Assembly: GCF_007828835.1 (NCBI RefSeq)
Contig: NZ_VIVL01000012.1
Coordinates: forward strand, 62,001-126,000
Length of the DNA: 64,000 bases
DNA from: Variovorax beijingensis
GTDB taxonomy: Bacteria > Pseudomonadota > Gammaproteobacteria > Burkholderiales > Burkholderiaceae_C
Direction: 5' to 3'
In this document: piece by piece, positions 1-8,406 of the stretch
How positions within the stretch are numbered: the stretch's first letter is position 1
How the letters are laid out: every line of letters starts with the position of its first letter
Position numbers and translations under genes: made by a program
The notes under the pieces: model-generated
Database searches by the model: none
What the model saw: the letters and a program-made list of their open reading frames with translations, nothing else
Told to the model about the DNA's origin: nothing

Positions 1-1
1 G

Positions 2-685
2 GTCAATCCGACCCTCTACAAGGGACGCCTCGCCTACGACCCGGAAAAGGACCTCGCGCCGATCGTCATGGCCGTGACCCTTCCCAGCGTGGTCATGGTT
101 CATCCTTCGCTGCCGGTCAATTCGTTCGACGAGCTCACGGCGTTCGCGCGGTCTTCGACGACACCGATCAACTACGCTTCCAGCGGCGCCGGCAACCCCA
201 GCCATCTGGGCATGGAGCTGTACAAGCGCGCGGCGTCCATCGACATGACGCATGTGCCCTACAAGGGTGGAGCGCCCGCGCTTCAGGATCTGATGTCCGG
301 CCAGGTGTCTGTGATGATGGCCATAGGTCCGGAGTCGATGCCGATGGCCAAGGCCGGCCGGATGAAGGCGCTCGCAGTCACCACGGCGAAGCGTTCGCCC
401 GCCTATCCCGGATTGCCCGCAGTCTCCGAGACCAAGGGCTTTGCCAACTTCGAACTGCTGCACTGGTTCGCACTGCTGGCACCCGCCCGGACGCCCGACG
501 CTGTCATTGCACTGCTGAACAGGAACGTGAACGACATCCTGAAGGACCCGGAGGTGAAGAACAAGCTGCTTGAAATGGGAATGGAGCTCGAAGGCGGCTC
601 GCCGCAGCGATTGGCCGAAACGATCAAGCGGGACCGCCTCAAGTGGGAGAAGGTGATCGTCGAATCGAACATCAGGATCGATTGA
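2..685 (+). CDS. Bug/TctC-type periplasmic solute-binding protein (5' end outside window)
   Basis: This is the C-terminal 227 residues of an extracytoplasmic binding protein of the tripartite tricarboxylate transporter (Bug) family. The frame is open from base 2 and begins with NPTLYKGRLAYDP, which in this family lies roughly 90-100 residues in, so the signal peptide and first lobe are cut off by the window edge. The typical family blocks are visible: GAGNPSHLGMELYK, then HVPYKGGAPALQDLMSGQVSV. These proteins capture carboxylates or related small anions in the periplasm. No TctA or TctB gene follows it; the next gene starts 41 bases downstream. The substrate cannot be told from sequence. The family call is firm; its link to any transporter here is unknown. 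Confidence 0.9.
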   Translation, partial: VNPTLYKGRLAYDPEKDLAPIVMAVTLPSVVMVHPSLPVNSFDELTAFARSSTTPINYASSGAGNPSHLGMELYKRAASIDMTHVPYKGGAPALQDLMSGQVSVMMAIGPESMPMAKAGRMKALAVTTAKRSPAYPGLPAVSETKGFANFELLHWFALLAPARTPDAVIALLNRNVNDILKDPEVKNKLLEMGMELEGGSPQRLAETIKRDRLKWEKVIVESNIRID

Positions 686-726
686 TCCGCACCGACCCAC
701 ATCATCATCCGAAAGAGAGAACCGAC

Positions 727-1368
727 ATGGTCTTTGCTGGCGAAGGCATCCTGATTTCATCGATGGAAGTGCTCCCGGAGGAGGAGGCCGACTTCAACGA
801 GTGGTTCGACCGCGAGCACCTGGCCGAGAGAGTGGCGATTCCCGGCTTTCTCGAGGCGAGACGGTATGAATCTGTGGGCACACCAACCCGCTACCTGCAG
901 ATCTACAACACCACCAGCTTCGATGTGCTGGACGGTGCGCCCTACAAGGCGGCCCTGGCGAACCAGACCGAGTGGTCGAATCACCACATTTCCCGATTCA
1001 TCGCGCCGACGCGTGTGGTCGGACACCTGGTGCACAGCGCAGGGGTCGCGCGAGGCGTTGCAGTCGCATTGATACGGCTGCGACCTTCCGGCGATCCGGC
1101 CATGATGCCGGCGCTGGCGAGCGTTCTGAGCGTGCTTGATCAACCCGGCACGGCTTCGGTCCACTTTGTCGAAGCCGATGCCGGCCTTTCCAGGCCGGTG
1201 ACGGCGGATTCTGGCTACGTGGGCAGTGAGGACTGCTACGTGCTCATCGAGTGCACGAGCGAGGCCGCAGCCGGGAAGATCATTGCCCGACTGGGAGCGT
1301 CAGTGGAGAAGTATGGAGAACTCATCGACGCGCGAGTTTTCCGGTATCGCATGGATATCGGCGCGTAA
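727..1368 (+). CDS. conserved hypothetical protein, ferredoxin-like (DUF4286/EthD-like) fold suspected
   Basis: This is a 213-residue soluble protein with no signal peptide. The ATG at 727 is chosen because a purine-rich GAAAGAGAGAA stretch precedes it; an upstream in-frame start at 643 would overlap the previous gene. The N-terminal half contains FNEWFDREHLAERVAIPGF followed by RYLQIYNTTSFDVL. That is the pattern seen in small alpha-beta barrel proteins of the EthD/DUF4286 type, whose members often sit in catabolic operons. It follows the Bug gene by 41 bases and probably shares its transcript. I cannot assign a reaction. The fold is an inference from residue pattern only. Confidence 0.6.
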   Translation: MVFAGEGILISSMEVLPEEEADFNEWFDREHLAERVAIPGFLEARRYESVGTPTRYLQIYNTTSFDVLDGAPYKAALANQTEWSNHHISRFIAPTRVVGHLVHSAGVARGVAVALIRLRPSGDPAMMPALASVLSVLDQPGTASVHFVEADAGLSRPVTADSGYVGSEDCYVLIECTSEAAAGKIIARLGASVEKYGELIDARVFRYRMDIGA

Positions 1369-1458
1369 GACGACCCCCAGCGTGGGGTCCGTCGCGAAGG
1401 CGCTCGCGTCTCCCGGCTTTGCGGCAGGTGATGGTCATCGCCCTTGCTCATCCAGGCT

Positions 1459-2130
1459 TCAATTGGCGCAGCGCGCCTCGAGCGCGTCGATGAAGGCGCG
1501 GTCCCATCGGCCCTCCTTCATCGCGCGGATGGTTTCCGCTTCCGTCGCGAGGTGCGCGTGCGCCTTCTCGATCAGCAACTCGGCCTCGTCTGGCGCGAAA
1601 GCCATCAGGCCGTCCTGGTCGCCGACCACGATGTCGCCGGGATTGACGACCATCCCGCCGACCGACACCGGCACGTTGATCTCGCCAGGGCCGTCCTTGT
1701 AGGGGCCGCGATGGGTGACGCCTCGCGCATAGACCGGGAACTCGCGCGCCCGGATCTCGGCCACGTCGCGGATCGCGCCGTCGATCACCACGCCTACGGT
1801 GCCGATGTGCGCGGCGTAGAACGAGAGGATGCCGCCGACCACCGCGTTGTTGAGGTCGCCGCCGGCATCGATCACCAGCACGTCGCCGGGCCGGCAGAAT
1901 TCGAGCGCGCGAAGATACGTGAGGTTGTCGCCCCCGCGCGAGCGCGCCGTGACGGCGGTGCCCGCCATGGTTCGGGCAGCGGGGCGGTGGTAGGGATGCA
2001 GGCCGGTGCTGCCGATGTTGCGGTGCATGTTGTCGCTCAGGGCCGCGACCGGGATCTCGCGCAGTGCTGTGAGGATCTTGGGAGCGACCGGCGCGGCCGA
2101 CGGGTTCTTGCGGATGGCTTTGTAGGGCAT
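1459..2130 (-). CDS. RraA-family protein (4-hydroxy-4-methyl-2-oxoglutarate aldolase-like)
   Basis: This 223-residue protein belongs to the RraA/HMG-aldolase superfamily. The core family motif is clear: a glycine-rich AVVGGILSFYAAHIGTVG followed by the VIDGAIRD element, whose Arg-Asp binds substrate carboxylate and metal in the aldolases. Family members cleave 4-hydroxy-2-oxo acids to pyruvate, or decarboxylate oxaloacetate; others bind RNase E. The metabolic setting argues for an aldolase or decarboxylase. It is the second gene of a leftward operon, 32 bases after the aminotransferase. That pairing suggests the aminotransferase yields a 2-oxo acid that this protein cleaves, but the substrate is not identified. 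Confidence 0.85.
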   Translation of the reverse strand: MPYKAIRKNPSAAPVAPKILTALREIPVAALSDNMHRNIGSTGLHPYHRPAARTMAGTAVTARSRGGDNLTYLRALEFCRPGDVLVIDAGGDLNNAVVGGILSFYAAHIGTVGVVIDGAIRDVAEIRAREFPVYARGVTHRGPYKDGPGEINVPVSVGGMVVNPGDIVVGDQDGLMAFAPDEAELLIEKAHAHLATEAETIRAMKEGRWDRAFIDALEARCAN

Positions 2131-2162
2131 GGGTGTTCTCCTCGGGAGTTCCGGTGGGCGCT

Positions 2163-3371
2163 TCAGCGCAGGGCGGCCACGGCCCGCGCGATGCGCGTGC
2201 AGCCTTCTTCCAGCGTCTCGATGGCGGTGGCGATGGAGAGACGAAAGTAGGGCGACAGCCCGTAGGCGGTGCCCGCGACCACGGCCACGCCTTCGCTCTC
2301 GAGCAGGTACATCACCACGTCGCCGTCTTCGGCCAGGCGCTTGCCCTGGGGCGTGGTCTTGCCGATCAGGCCGCCGCAGTGGATGTAGAGGTAGAAGGCG
2401 CCGGGCGGCGGGGTGCAGCGCAGGCCGGGGATGGCGTTGACGAGCGCCAGGGTGCGGTCGCGGCGCTGCTTGTAGATCGCCACGCTCTCGGCCACGAAGC
2501 CCTGGTCGCCATTCATGGCGGCCGCGGCGGCGGCCTGGCTCACCGAGCAGCAGTTGCCGGTGGACTGCGACAACAGCGTGTCCATCGCCTTGACCAGGTC
2601 GGCCGGACCAACCGCGTAGCCGATGCGCCAGCCCGTCATTGCATAGGTCTTGGAGACGCCGTTGACCACCAGCGTGCGCTCGCGCAGCGCGGGCGCCACC
2701 GCGAGCAGGTGCGGCGTCGGCTGGCCGTCGAAGCGGATGTGCTCGTAGATGTCGTCGGTCATCACCATCACCTGCGGATGGCGCTGCAGCACCTCGGCCA
2801 GCGCACGGTATTCGTCGGCGGTGTAGCTGGCGCCGGTCGGGTTGCTGGGCGAGTTGATCAGCAGCCAGCGCGTGCGCGGCGTGATCGCGGCGTCGAGCTG
2901 CGCGGGCGTCAGCTTGAAGCCGTCGCTCTCGGGGCAGGCCACGGTGACCGGCGTACCTTCGCAGGCCAGCACCATGTCGGGGTACGACACCCAGTAGGGC
3001 GCGGGAATGATCACCTCGTCGCCCGGCTCCAGCGTGACGGCGAAGGCGTTGTAGATCGCGCTCTTGGCGCCGCTGGTGGCGATGATCTCGTTCATCGCGT
3101 AGCGCAGGCCGTTCTCGCGTTCGAGCTTGGCGGCGATGGCCTGGCGCAGTTCCACCGTGCCGGCCATCAGGGTGTAGCGCGTCGCGCCTTGCTCGATGGC
3201 GGTGGCGGCGGCCTGCCGGATGTGGGGCGGCGTGTCGAAGTCGGGCTCGCCCACCACGAGGTTCACGATCGACCTGCCCTGGCGGCGCAGCTCGTTGGCG
3301 CGGTCGGCGGCGGAGGTGCTGGGCGAGGGCTTGATGCGCCGCACGCGGGCGGCAATGCGGGAGGGCGTCAC
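2163..3371 (-). CDS. pyridoxal-phosphate aminotransferase, class I (aspartate aminotransferase-like)
   Basis: This 402-residue fold-type I aminotransferase has the normal length for the AspC-like subgroup. The PLP-binding lysine lies in GVSKTYAMTGWRIGY, and NSPSNPTGASY and the C-terminal YFRLSIATA carry the usual cofactor- and substrate-contacting residues. I place the start at the GTG at 3371 rather than at codons further upstream. AGGAAG sits just before it, and homologues begin with the TPSRIAARV segment. It is the first gene of the leftward aminotransferase-RraA operon and diverges from a LysR regulator. The upstream 39-bp block at 3431-3469 points toward it. The amino-group donor and acceptor are unknown. 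Confidence 0.88.
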   Translation of the reverse strand: MTPSRIAARVRRIKPSPSTSAADRANELRRQGRSIVNLVVGEPDFDTPPHIRQAAATAIEQGATRYTLMAGTVELRQAIAAKLERENGLRYAMNEIIATSGAKSAIYNAFAVTLEPGDEVIIPAPYWVSYPDMVLACEGTPVTVACPESDGFKLTPAQLDAAITPRTRWLLINSPSNPTGASYTADEYRALAEVLQRHPQVMVMTDDIYEHIRFDGQPTPHLLAVAPALRERTLVVNGVSKTYAMTGWRIGYAVGPADLVKAMDTLLSQSTGNCCSVSQAAAAAAMNGDQGFVAESVAIYKQRRDRTLALVNAIPGLRCTPPPGAFYLYIHCGGLIGKTTPQGKRLAEDGDVVMYLLESEGVAVVAGTAYGLSPYFRLSIATAIETLEEGCTRIARAVAALR

Positions 3372-3430
3372 TTGTCTTCCTGGGTTGGGGATGGCATGGA
3401 CCGAACGGTACGCACATCGATCCCGCGAGG

Positions 3431-3469
3431 CCAAGACGAGATTGCACTGGTTGTATAGGCGCAGCTTAT
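3431..3469 (-). promoter_or_regulatory. LysR-type regulatory block, copy 1 (reads toward the aminotransferase)
   Basis: Read on the minus strand, this 39-bp stretch has ATAAG-N5-CCTAT, five spacer bases, then a 19-base segment ending CGTCTTGG. Copies 2 and 3 (4482-4520 and 9651-9689) have the same layout and spacing. In the last 19 bases this copy matches copy 2 at 14 positions by eye. The interrupted dyad fits a LysR binding site, and the TTGG at the end could be part of a -35 element. The regulator is inferred to be the LysR gene that starts at 3534. Confidence 0.65.
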
Positions 3470-3533
3470 GGTGGGTCCCGATGGCCGCTGCGCGGGGGCG
3501 GTGCTAGGCTCGGCTTTTGCTTGGGGACACGGC

Positions 3534-4472
3534 GTGAACCTGCGACGCCTCAAATATTTCGTGAAGATCGTGGACATCGGCAGCCTGACGCAGGCGGCCG
3601 AAGTTCTTTTCATTGCCCAGCCGGCGCTGAGCCAGCAACTGGCCACGCTCGAGGGCGAGGTGCGCCAGCAACTGCTCGTGCGCACCAAGCGCGGCGTCAC
3701 GCCCACCGAGGCCGGCAAGGTGCTGTACCGGCATGCACAGATCATCCTGCGCCAGTGCGAGCAGGCCCGCGTGGACATGGAAGCGGCCGGCGAAGGACTG
3801 TCGGGCCAGGTGTCGGTGGGTCTTGCGCCCGGGACGGCGGCTTCTGCGCTCTCGCTGCCGCTGCTGCGCACCGTGCGTGCGCGCCACCCCGGCATCCTGC
3901 TCTACCTGAACGAGAACTACGGCACCACGCTGAGCGAGCTCATCATGAACGGCCGCATGGACCTGGCCGTGCTCTACGGCGACAAGGCGATCCACGGCCT
4001 CTCGTTCCTGCCGCTGCTCAAGGAGCCGCTGTTCCTGGTCGGCCCGCGCGCCATGCCGGCGCCCGCGCAACCGGTGAAGCTGGCCGACCTGCGCGACATC
4101 GAGCTCTTCCTGCCGCGCCCCTACAACGTGGTGCGCAAGCTGGTCGACGCGGCCTTCGTGCGCGCGGGCATGGTGCCCCGCGTGGTGGCCGAGATCGAAT
4201 CGGCCTTCACGCTGACGGCGGCCATTGCCGACGGGCTGGGCGCCACCATCCTGCCGGCGTCGATGGCGCGCGAAGTGGTGGCGTCCTGCGGGGCCTGGCA
4301 GTTCCAGATCGTCGACCCGGTCATCGAGGCGCCGCTGGCGCTGTGCCAGTCGGACCACCTGCCGCTCTCGGAACCGGCACAGGCGGTGAAGAGCATCCTG
4401 CTCGAACTCGTGGTCGACCTCGCAGGCACCTTCGCGGCCACGCCCGAACCCGAGCTGGCCGCGCTGTCGTAA
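3534..4472 (+). CDS. LysR-family transcriptional regulator
   Basis: This is a 312-residue LysR regulator. An N-terminal winged helix-turn-helix occupies about residues 1-60 (LRRLKYFVKIVDIGSLTQAA, then AQPALSQQLATLEGE), followed by a periplasmic-binding-protein-like effector domain. The GTG at 3534 is preferred because it places LRRLKYF at the N-terminus as in homologues, with GGGGA upstream. The arrangement resembles the Nac/Cbl-like subgroup with LVRTKRGVTPTEAG. It diverges from the aminotransferase operon and precedes the biotin-carrier/PxpBC operon. Conserved 39-bp blocks lie in front of both of these and of the ABC importer operon, so it is the obvious candidate regulator of the whole 2-14 kb module. 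The effector is unknown. Confidence 0.9.
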   Translation: MNLRRLKYFVKIVDIGSLTQAAEVLFIAQPALSQQLATLEGEVRQQLLVRTKRGVTPTEAGKVLYRHAQIILRQCEQARVDMEAAGEGLSGQVSVGLAPGTAASALSLPLLRTVRARHPGILLYLNENYGTTLSELIMNGRMDLAVLYGDKAIHGLSFLPLLKEPLFLVGPRAMPAPAQPVKLADLRDIELFLPRPYNVVRKLVDAAFVRAGMVPRVVAEIESAFTLTAAIADGLGATILPASMAREVVASCGAWQFQIVDPVIEAPLALCQSDHLPLSEPAQAVKSILLELVVDLAGTFAATPEPELAALS

Positions 4473-4481
4473 CGTGCCGTC

Positions 4482-4520
4482 ATAAGCCGGCCTTATCCCG
4501 GCACAGCCATTCCGTCTTGG
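4482..4520 (+). promoter_or_regulatory. LysR-type regulatory block, copy 2 (upstream of biotin carrier operon)
   Basis: ATAAGCCGGCCTTAT at 4482-4496 is an interrupted dyad. After a 5-base gap comes CACAGCCATTCCGTCTTGG (4502-4520). Copy 3 at 9651-9689 repeats the dyad arms and 18 of these last 19 bases at identical spacing. It lies about 100 bases before the biotin carrier start. The closing TTGG(GC) could serve as a -35, with TTACCT about 17 bases further on. Confidence 0.7.
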
Positions 4521-4619
4521 GCTTTGTGCCCGCGGCCCGTTACCTTTCATGCCTGCCGTCACGCGTTCGCGGAATGCGTCGGCCACCAAGGATGTTCTGT
4601 CGCCACAGGCAGGCTCGGC

Positions 4620-5054
4620 ATGAAGCAGGAACAGATCAAGACGCTCATCGACGCACTCGCGGCCTCGGACCTCGCGGAGCTGGAGTACAGCGAAGACGGC
4701 AGCACGCTGCGGCTGGTGAAGCAATCGGCATTGAAGGGTGTGCCCGCCGTGCGGCGCCCGGCTGCTGCGCGCAAGGCGCCCGCCGCGGTGTCCGCAGAAC
4801 CGGCTCTGCCGGCAGCCGCCGCAGCCGAATGCCTCGCACCGCTCTACGGCGTGGTGCACCTGCAGCCCGCGCCGGGCGAGCCGCCCTTCGTGCAGCCGGG
4901 GCAGGCCGTCGAGGCCGGCCAGATGCTCTGCGTGATCGAGGCCATGAAGATGTTCAACGAAGTCCGCGCCGACGCTGCCGCCATCGTGCAGGCCGTGCTG
5001 GTGCGTTCGGGCCAGGAAGTGGACGCAGGCCAGCCCCTGTTCCGCTTCGGCTGA
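4620..5054 (+). CDS. biotin carboxyl carrier protein (AccB-like)
   Basis: This 144-residue carrier has an N-terminal helical part, a flexible Ala/Pro-rich linker (about residues 42-70) and a C-terminal biotinyl domain. The biotinylation site IEAMKM is present, with Lys110 as the acceptor. It would carry CO2 from the biotin carboxylase encoded 13 bases downstream. Sitting beside PxpBC rather than with genes for the carboxyltransferase subunits of acetyl-CoA carboxylase, it looks like a dedicated paralogue, not the housekeeping AccB. The start at ATG 4620 gives the normal AccB-type N-terminus MKQEQIKTLIDAL. Confidence 0.9.
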   Translation: MKQEQIKTLIDALAASDLAELEYSEDGSTLRLVKQSALKGVPAVRRPAAARKAPAAVSAEPALPAAAAAECLAPLYGVVHLQPAPGEPPFVQPGQAVEAGQMLCVIEAMKMFNEVRADAAAIVQAVLVRSGQEVDAGQPLFRFG

Positions 5055-5067
5055 GGAAGGCCGCGCG

Positions 5068-6420
5068 ATGTTCGATACCGTCCTCATTGCCAACCGCGGC
5101 GAAATCGCCTTGCGCATCCTGCGCGCCTGCCGCGGCCTGGGCCTGCGGACCGTGGTCGCGCATTCCGAGGCCGACAGCGAAGCCAACTATGTCGCCCAGG
5201 CCGACCAGGCGCTGTGCATCGGGCCGTCCGCGCCGGGGCAGAGCTACCTGAACCCCTCCGCCCTCCTGTTTGCCGCCGAAGTCAGCGGTGCCCAGGCCAT
5301 TCACCCGGGCTACGGCTTCCTGTCGGAGAACGCGGGCTTTGCCGCGCGCGTCGAGCAGGCTGGCCTGGTCTTCATCGGCCCGAGCGCCGCCTGCATCCGC
5401 ACCATGGGCGACAAGGTCTCGGCCAAGCGCGCGATGCGCAAGGCCGGCGTGCCCTGCGTGCCGGGGCCCGACGAAGGCCTGCCGGAAGATCCGGCCGCCG
5501 TCCTGGCGCTCGCGCGGGAAATCGGCTACCCGGTGATCGTCAAGGCCGCGGGCGGCGGCGGTGGGCGCGGCATGCGCGTGGTGCAGGGCGAAGCCGCGCT
5601 GCTCGATGCGATGGCGCTCACGCGCGAGGAAGCGCGCCAGGCCTTCGGCAACCCCGAGGTCTATATCGAGAAGTTCCTGCTGCATCCGCGCCATGTCGAG
5701 ATCCAGGTGCTGGCCGACAGCCACGGCAACGCCGTCTGGCTGGGCAGCCGCGACTGCTCGCTGCAGCGCCGCCACCAGAAGGTGATCGAGGAGGCGCCAG
5801 CGCCCGGCATCGACGATGCGCTGATGGCCGAGGTGGGCGAGCGCTGCGCGGCCGCCTGCCGGCAGATCGGCTACTGCGGCGTCGGCACCTTCGAGTTCCT
5901 CTACGAGAAGGGGGCCTTCTATTTCATCGAGATGAACACCCGCCTGCAGGTCGAGCACCCGGTGACCGAGATGACCGCGGGCATCGACATCGTGCAGCAG
6001 CAACTGCGCATGGCGCGCGGCGAGCGCCTTTCGCTGGCGCAGCGCGAGGTGCGGTGCCAGGGCCATGCGATCGAGTGCCGCATCAACGCCGAGAACCCCG
6101 ACACCTTCGCGCCGTCTCCGGGGCGCATCACCGGCTGGCAGGTGCCGGGCGGCTTCGGCGTGCGTGTCGATTCGCATGCCAACGCCGGCTACCGCGTGCC
6201 GCCTTACTACGACTCGATGATCGCCAAGCTGATCGTGCACGGCAGCACGCGCAACGATGCGCTCGACCGCATGCGCCTCGCGCTCGCGGAGATGCGCATC
6301 GACGGCATCGCGACCAACGTGCCCCTGCACCGCGAGCTGCTGCGCGACGAGGGCTTTGCCGCCGGCGGCGTGGACATCCACCACCTCGAGCGCTGGCTCC
6401 AGCAAAGGAGCGCCGCGTGA
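5068..6420 (+). CDS. biotin carboxylase (AccC-like), paralogue in PxpABC cluster
   Basis: This is a 450-residue ATP-grasp biotin carboxylase of full family length. Visible elements are the N-terminal LIANRGEIALRI, the glycine-rich ATP loop GGGGGRGMR at residues 162-170, and the catalytic EMNTRLQVEHPVTE at about 288-301. It uses ATP and bicarbonate to carboxylate biotin on the carrier encoded just upstream. Its stop overlaps the GTG of pxpB by four bases (GTGA), indicating translational coupling. Such accB-accC pairs are often found with pxpABC; whether the carboxylase takes part in 5-oxoproline hydrolysis or in a separate reaction is not established. Confidence 0.92.
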   Translation: MFDTVLIANRGEIALRILRACRGLGLRTVVAHSEADSEANYVAQADQALCIGPSAPGQSYLNPSALLFAAEVSGAQAIHPGYGFLSENAGFAARVEQAGLVFIGPSAACIRTMGDKVSAKRAMRKAGVPCVPGPDEGLPEDPAAVLALAREIGYPVIVKAAGGGGGRGMRVVQGEAALLDAMALTREEARQAFGNPEVYIEKFLLHPRHVEIQVLADSHGNAVWLGSRDCSLQRRHQKVIEEAPAPGIDDALMAEVGERCAAACRQIGYCGVGTFEFLYEKGAFYFIEMNTRLQVEHPVTEMTAGIDIVQQQLRMARGERLSLAQREVRCQGHAIECRINAENPDTFAPSPGRITGWQVPGGFGVRVDSHANAGYRVPPYYDSMIAKLIVHGSTRNDALDRMRLALAEMRIDGIATNVPLHRELLRDEGFAAGGVDIHHLERWLQQRSAA

Positions 6421-7085
6421 TCGCGCAACGGCCATCGATCAGCCTGCTGGGCACGACCGCGCTGATCTTCGAAGCGCCGGGCGAGATGAACCTGACCTCG
6501 CAGCAGCGCATCTGGGCGCTGGCGCACGAGACCCAGGCCTGGCCCGAGATTCGCGAAGCCGTGCCGGGCATGAACAACCTGATGCTGACCTTCCTGCGCC
6601 CGCCGCGCGGCCTCGGCGCGCTCGAAGCCCTGGAGGCGCGCCTGCGCGATGCGTGGGAGGCGGCTGTCGCGCTGCCGCGGGAAGGCCGGGTGGTCGAGCT
6701 GCCCGTGGTCTATGGCGGCGCGGGCGGCCCGCACATGGCCGACGTGGTGGCGCACACGGGCCTGAGCGTCGAGCAGATCGTCGAGCTGCACAGCGCGCCG
6801 CTCTACCCGGTGTACGCGCTCGGCAGCCATCCGGGCTACTGCTACCTGGGCGGCATGGACGCGCGCCTTGCCACGCCGCGCCGCAAGGTGCCGGTGCTGA
6901 GCATTCCGGGCGGCGCGGTGTCGATCGGCGGCGCGCAGACCGGCGTGTCGGCCTCGACCGGACCCAGCGGCTGGAACACCATCGGCAGCACCTCGATGTC
7001 CTTCTTCGATCCCGCGCAGGACCCGCCCGCGGCGCTGCGGCCGGGCGACATGATCCGTTTTCGCGTGGAGGGCATCGTTCGATGA
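6417..7085 (+). CDS. pxpB: 5-oxoprolinase subunit B (PxpB/KipI family)
   Basis: This 222-residue protein is a KipI/PxpB (AHS1 domain) subunit. The family block GSHPGYCYLGGMD followed by a VSIGGAQTGVS segment is clear. PxpB and PxpC form the ATP-dependent core that, with PxpA, opens the 5-oxoproline ring to L-glutamate in the cytoplasm. Start: a GTG overlapping the preceding stop, with AAGGAG seven to twelve bases before it. An in-frame ATG further in would delete conserved residues. Its own stop overlaps the pxpC start (ATGA), so B and C are probably made in equal amounts. Confidence 0.9.
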   Translation: MIAQRPSISLLGTTALIFEAPGEMNLTSQQRIWALAHETQAWPEIREAVPGMNNLMLTFLRPPRGLGALEALEARLRDAWEAAVALPREGRVVELPVVYGGAGGPHMADVVAHTGLSVEQIVELHSAPLYPVYALGSHPGYCYLGGMDARLATPRRKVPVLSIPGGAVSIGGAQTGVSASTGPSGWNTIGSTSMSFFDPAQDPPAALRPGDMIRFRVEGIVR

Positions 7086-8077
7086 TCGAAGTGCTTTCCT
7101 CGGCCGCGCTCGCCACCGTGCAGGACCTGGGGCGCACCGGCAGCCTGCGCTGGGGCGTCGGCACCTCGGGCGCCATGGACAACCTGGCGCTCGCGGCCGG
7201 CAACCTTCTGCTGGGCAATGCGCTCGATGCGGCCGGTATCGAAGTCCCGGTGTTTCCCTTCAAGGTGCGTTTCGGCGAGGACTGCGCCTTCGCGCTGACC
7301 GGCGCCGATTGCGCGGCGCGGCTGGACGACCAGCCGCTGCTGCCCTGGTGGGTTCACCAGGCGCGGGCCGGGCAGGTGCTGACACTGGGCCTGCCGCAAG
7401 GCGGCGCGCAGCGCGGCAGCCGCGCCATGCTGTGCCTGGCCGGCGGGGTCGACGTGCCCGAGGTGCTGGGCTCGCGCAGCACGCAACTGCGCGGCGCGTT
7501 CGGCGGCTACGAAGGCCGTGCGCTGCGCCGGGGCGACGTGCTGCATGCCGGCGCTGCGGGTGCCGTATGCAAGACCGGCTTCGGCCTGGTGCCGCCCGCG
7601 CTCATGCTGCCGCTGCAGCACGGCGGCGTCGCGGCGGTGCGCGTGCTGCCGGCGGCGGAGTATCTGGGGTTCGAACCGGCATCGCGCGCCGCCTTCTGGG
7701 CCGGTGAATGGAAGATCACCTCCCAGAGCGACCGTTACGGCTACCGCCTGGAGGGCGAAGCGCTGCGCCCCATCGCGCCGATGGAGCTGCGCTCGCACGG
7801 CATCGTGCCGGGCGTGATCCAGGTGCCGCACAGCGGGCAACCGATCATCCAGATGCGCGATGCCCAGCCCTCGGGCGGCTACCCCAAGTTCGGCACCGTG
7901 ATCGAGGCCGACATGTGGCGCCTCGGCCAGGCGCCGATCGGCAGCCGCGTGCGCTTCATCGAAACCACCTGGGACGAAGCGCTGGCCGCGCTCGACGAAG
8001 TGCGCGCCTGGCTCGACAAGGTGGCGCGCATGGTGGAACTGCACCGCGGTGCGCCAGTGGCTGCGGGAAGGCACTGA
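7082..8077 (+). CDS. pxpC: 5-oxoprolinase subunit C (PxpC/KipA, biotin-dependent carboxylase-like domain)
   Basis: This 331-residue AHS2-domain protein, homologous to the allophanate-hydrolase-like part of urea amidolyase, is the partner of PxpB. The family start ALATVQDLGRTG and the GSRSTQLRGAFGGYEGRAL block are present. The C-terminal IPHSGQPIIQM-like element appears here as VPHSGQPIIQMRDAQPSGGY. Together with PxpA and PxpB it catalyses ATP-dependent hydrolysis of 5-oxoproline. The ATG overlaps the pxpB stop by four bases. A 330-base palindromic insertion separates it from the next gene, so the second half of the operon may be expressed differently. Confidence 0.9.
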   Translation: MIEVLSSAALATVQDLGRTGSLRWGVGTSGAMDNLALAAGNLLLGNALDAAGIEVPVFPFKVRFGEDCAFALTGADCAARLDDQPLLPWWVHQARAGQVLTLGLPQGGAQRGSRAMLCLAGGVDVPEVLGSRSTQLRGAFGGYEGRALRRGDVLHAGAAGAVCKTGFGLVPPALMLPLQHGGVAAVRVLPAAEYLGFEPASRAAFWAGEWKITSQSDRYGYRLEGEALRPIAPMELRSHGIVPGVIQVPHSGQPIIQMRDAQPSGGYPKFGTVIEADMWRLGQAPIGSRVRFIETTWDEALAALDEVRAWLDKVARMVELHRGAPVAAGRH

Positions 8078-8156
8078 GATGAAACCTCTGGTTCCGCTTC
8101 TTCTTGTCTGTCAAGCGCGCGGTTCACGGCGCCATTCAGGGCGCGATCCCGCCGAC

Positions 8157-8372
8157 GGGGTACCTTGCTCCGCGAATGTCCCCCGGCCTGCGGCCTCCTC
8201 CTTTATTTCGCTGCGCAAGGCACCCCATCGACGTGATCGTTATGCACGGCAGTCGTTGATCGGCCAGCGCAGCGACCGCGTCCATCGTGCACAGGGCATC
8301 GGGTGCTCCCCGCAGCGAAATAAAGGAGGAGGGGGCGCAGCCCCCGGGGGACATTCGCGGAGGGGAGTACCC
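8157..8372. repeat. long imperfect palindrome between pxpC and the second carrier gene
   Basis: The left arm (8157-8215) and right arm (8311-8372) are inverted copies. For example, CTCCGCGAATGTCCCCC on the left reads back as GGGGGACATTCGCGGAG on the right, and CCTCCTTTATTTCGCTGCG reads back as CGCAGCGAAATAAAGGAGG. The arms differ by a few substitutions and small indels. The 95-base centre retains weaker inverted similarity (GCACCC...GGGTGC). No open frame here looks coding. The structure resembles a dispersed palindromic element (REP/MITE-like) inserted in the operon; a single copy cannot prove mobility. Transcribed, it would form a strong hairpin that could attenuate or protect the mRNA. Confidence 0.75.
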
Positions 8373-8406
8373 GGTGTCCTGTGCACGCGCCCCGGAAGAA
8401 ACTGAC

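Noticed and set aside
1444..3458. Long plus-strand frames opposite the RraA and aminotransferase genes
   Set aside because: High-GC shadow frames; the minus strand carries clear family motifs in both genes.
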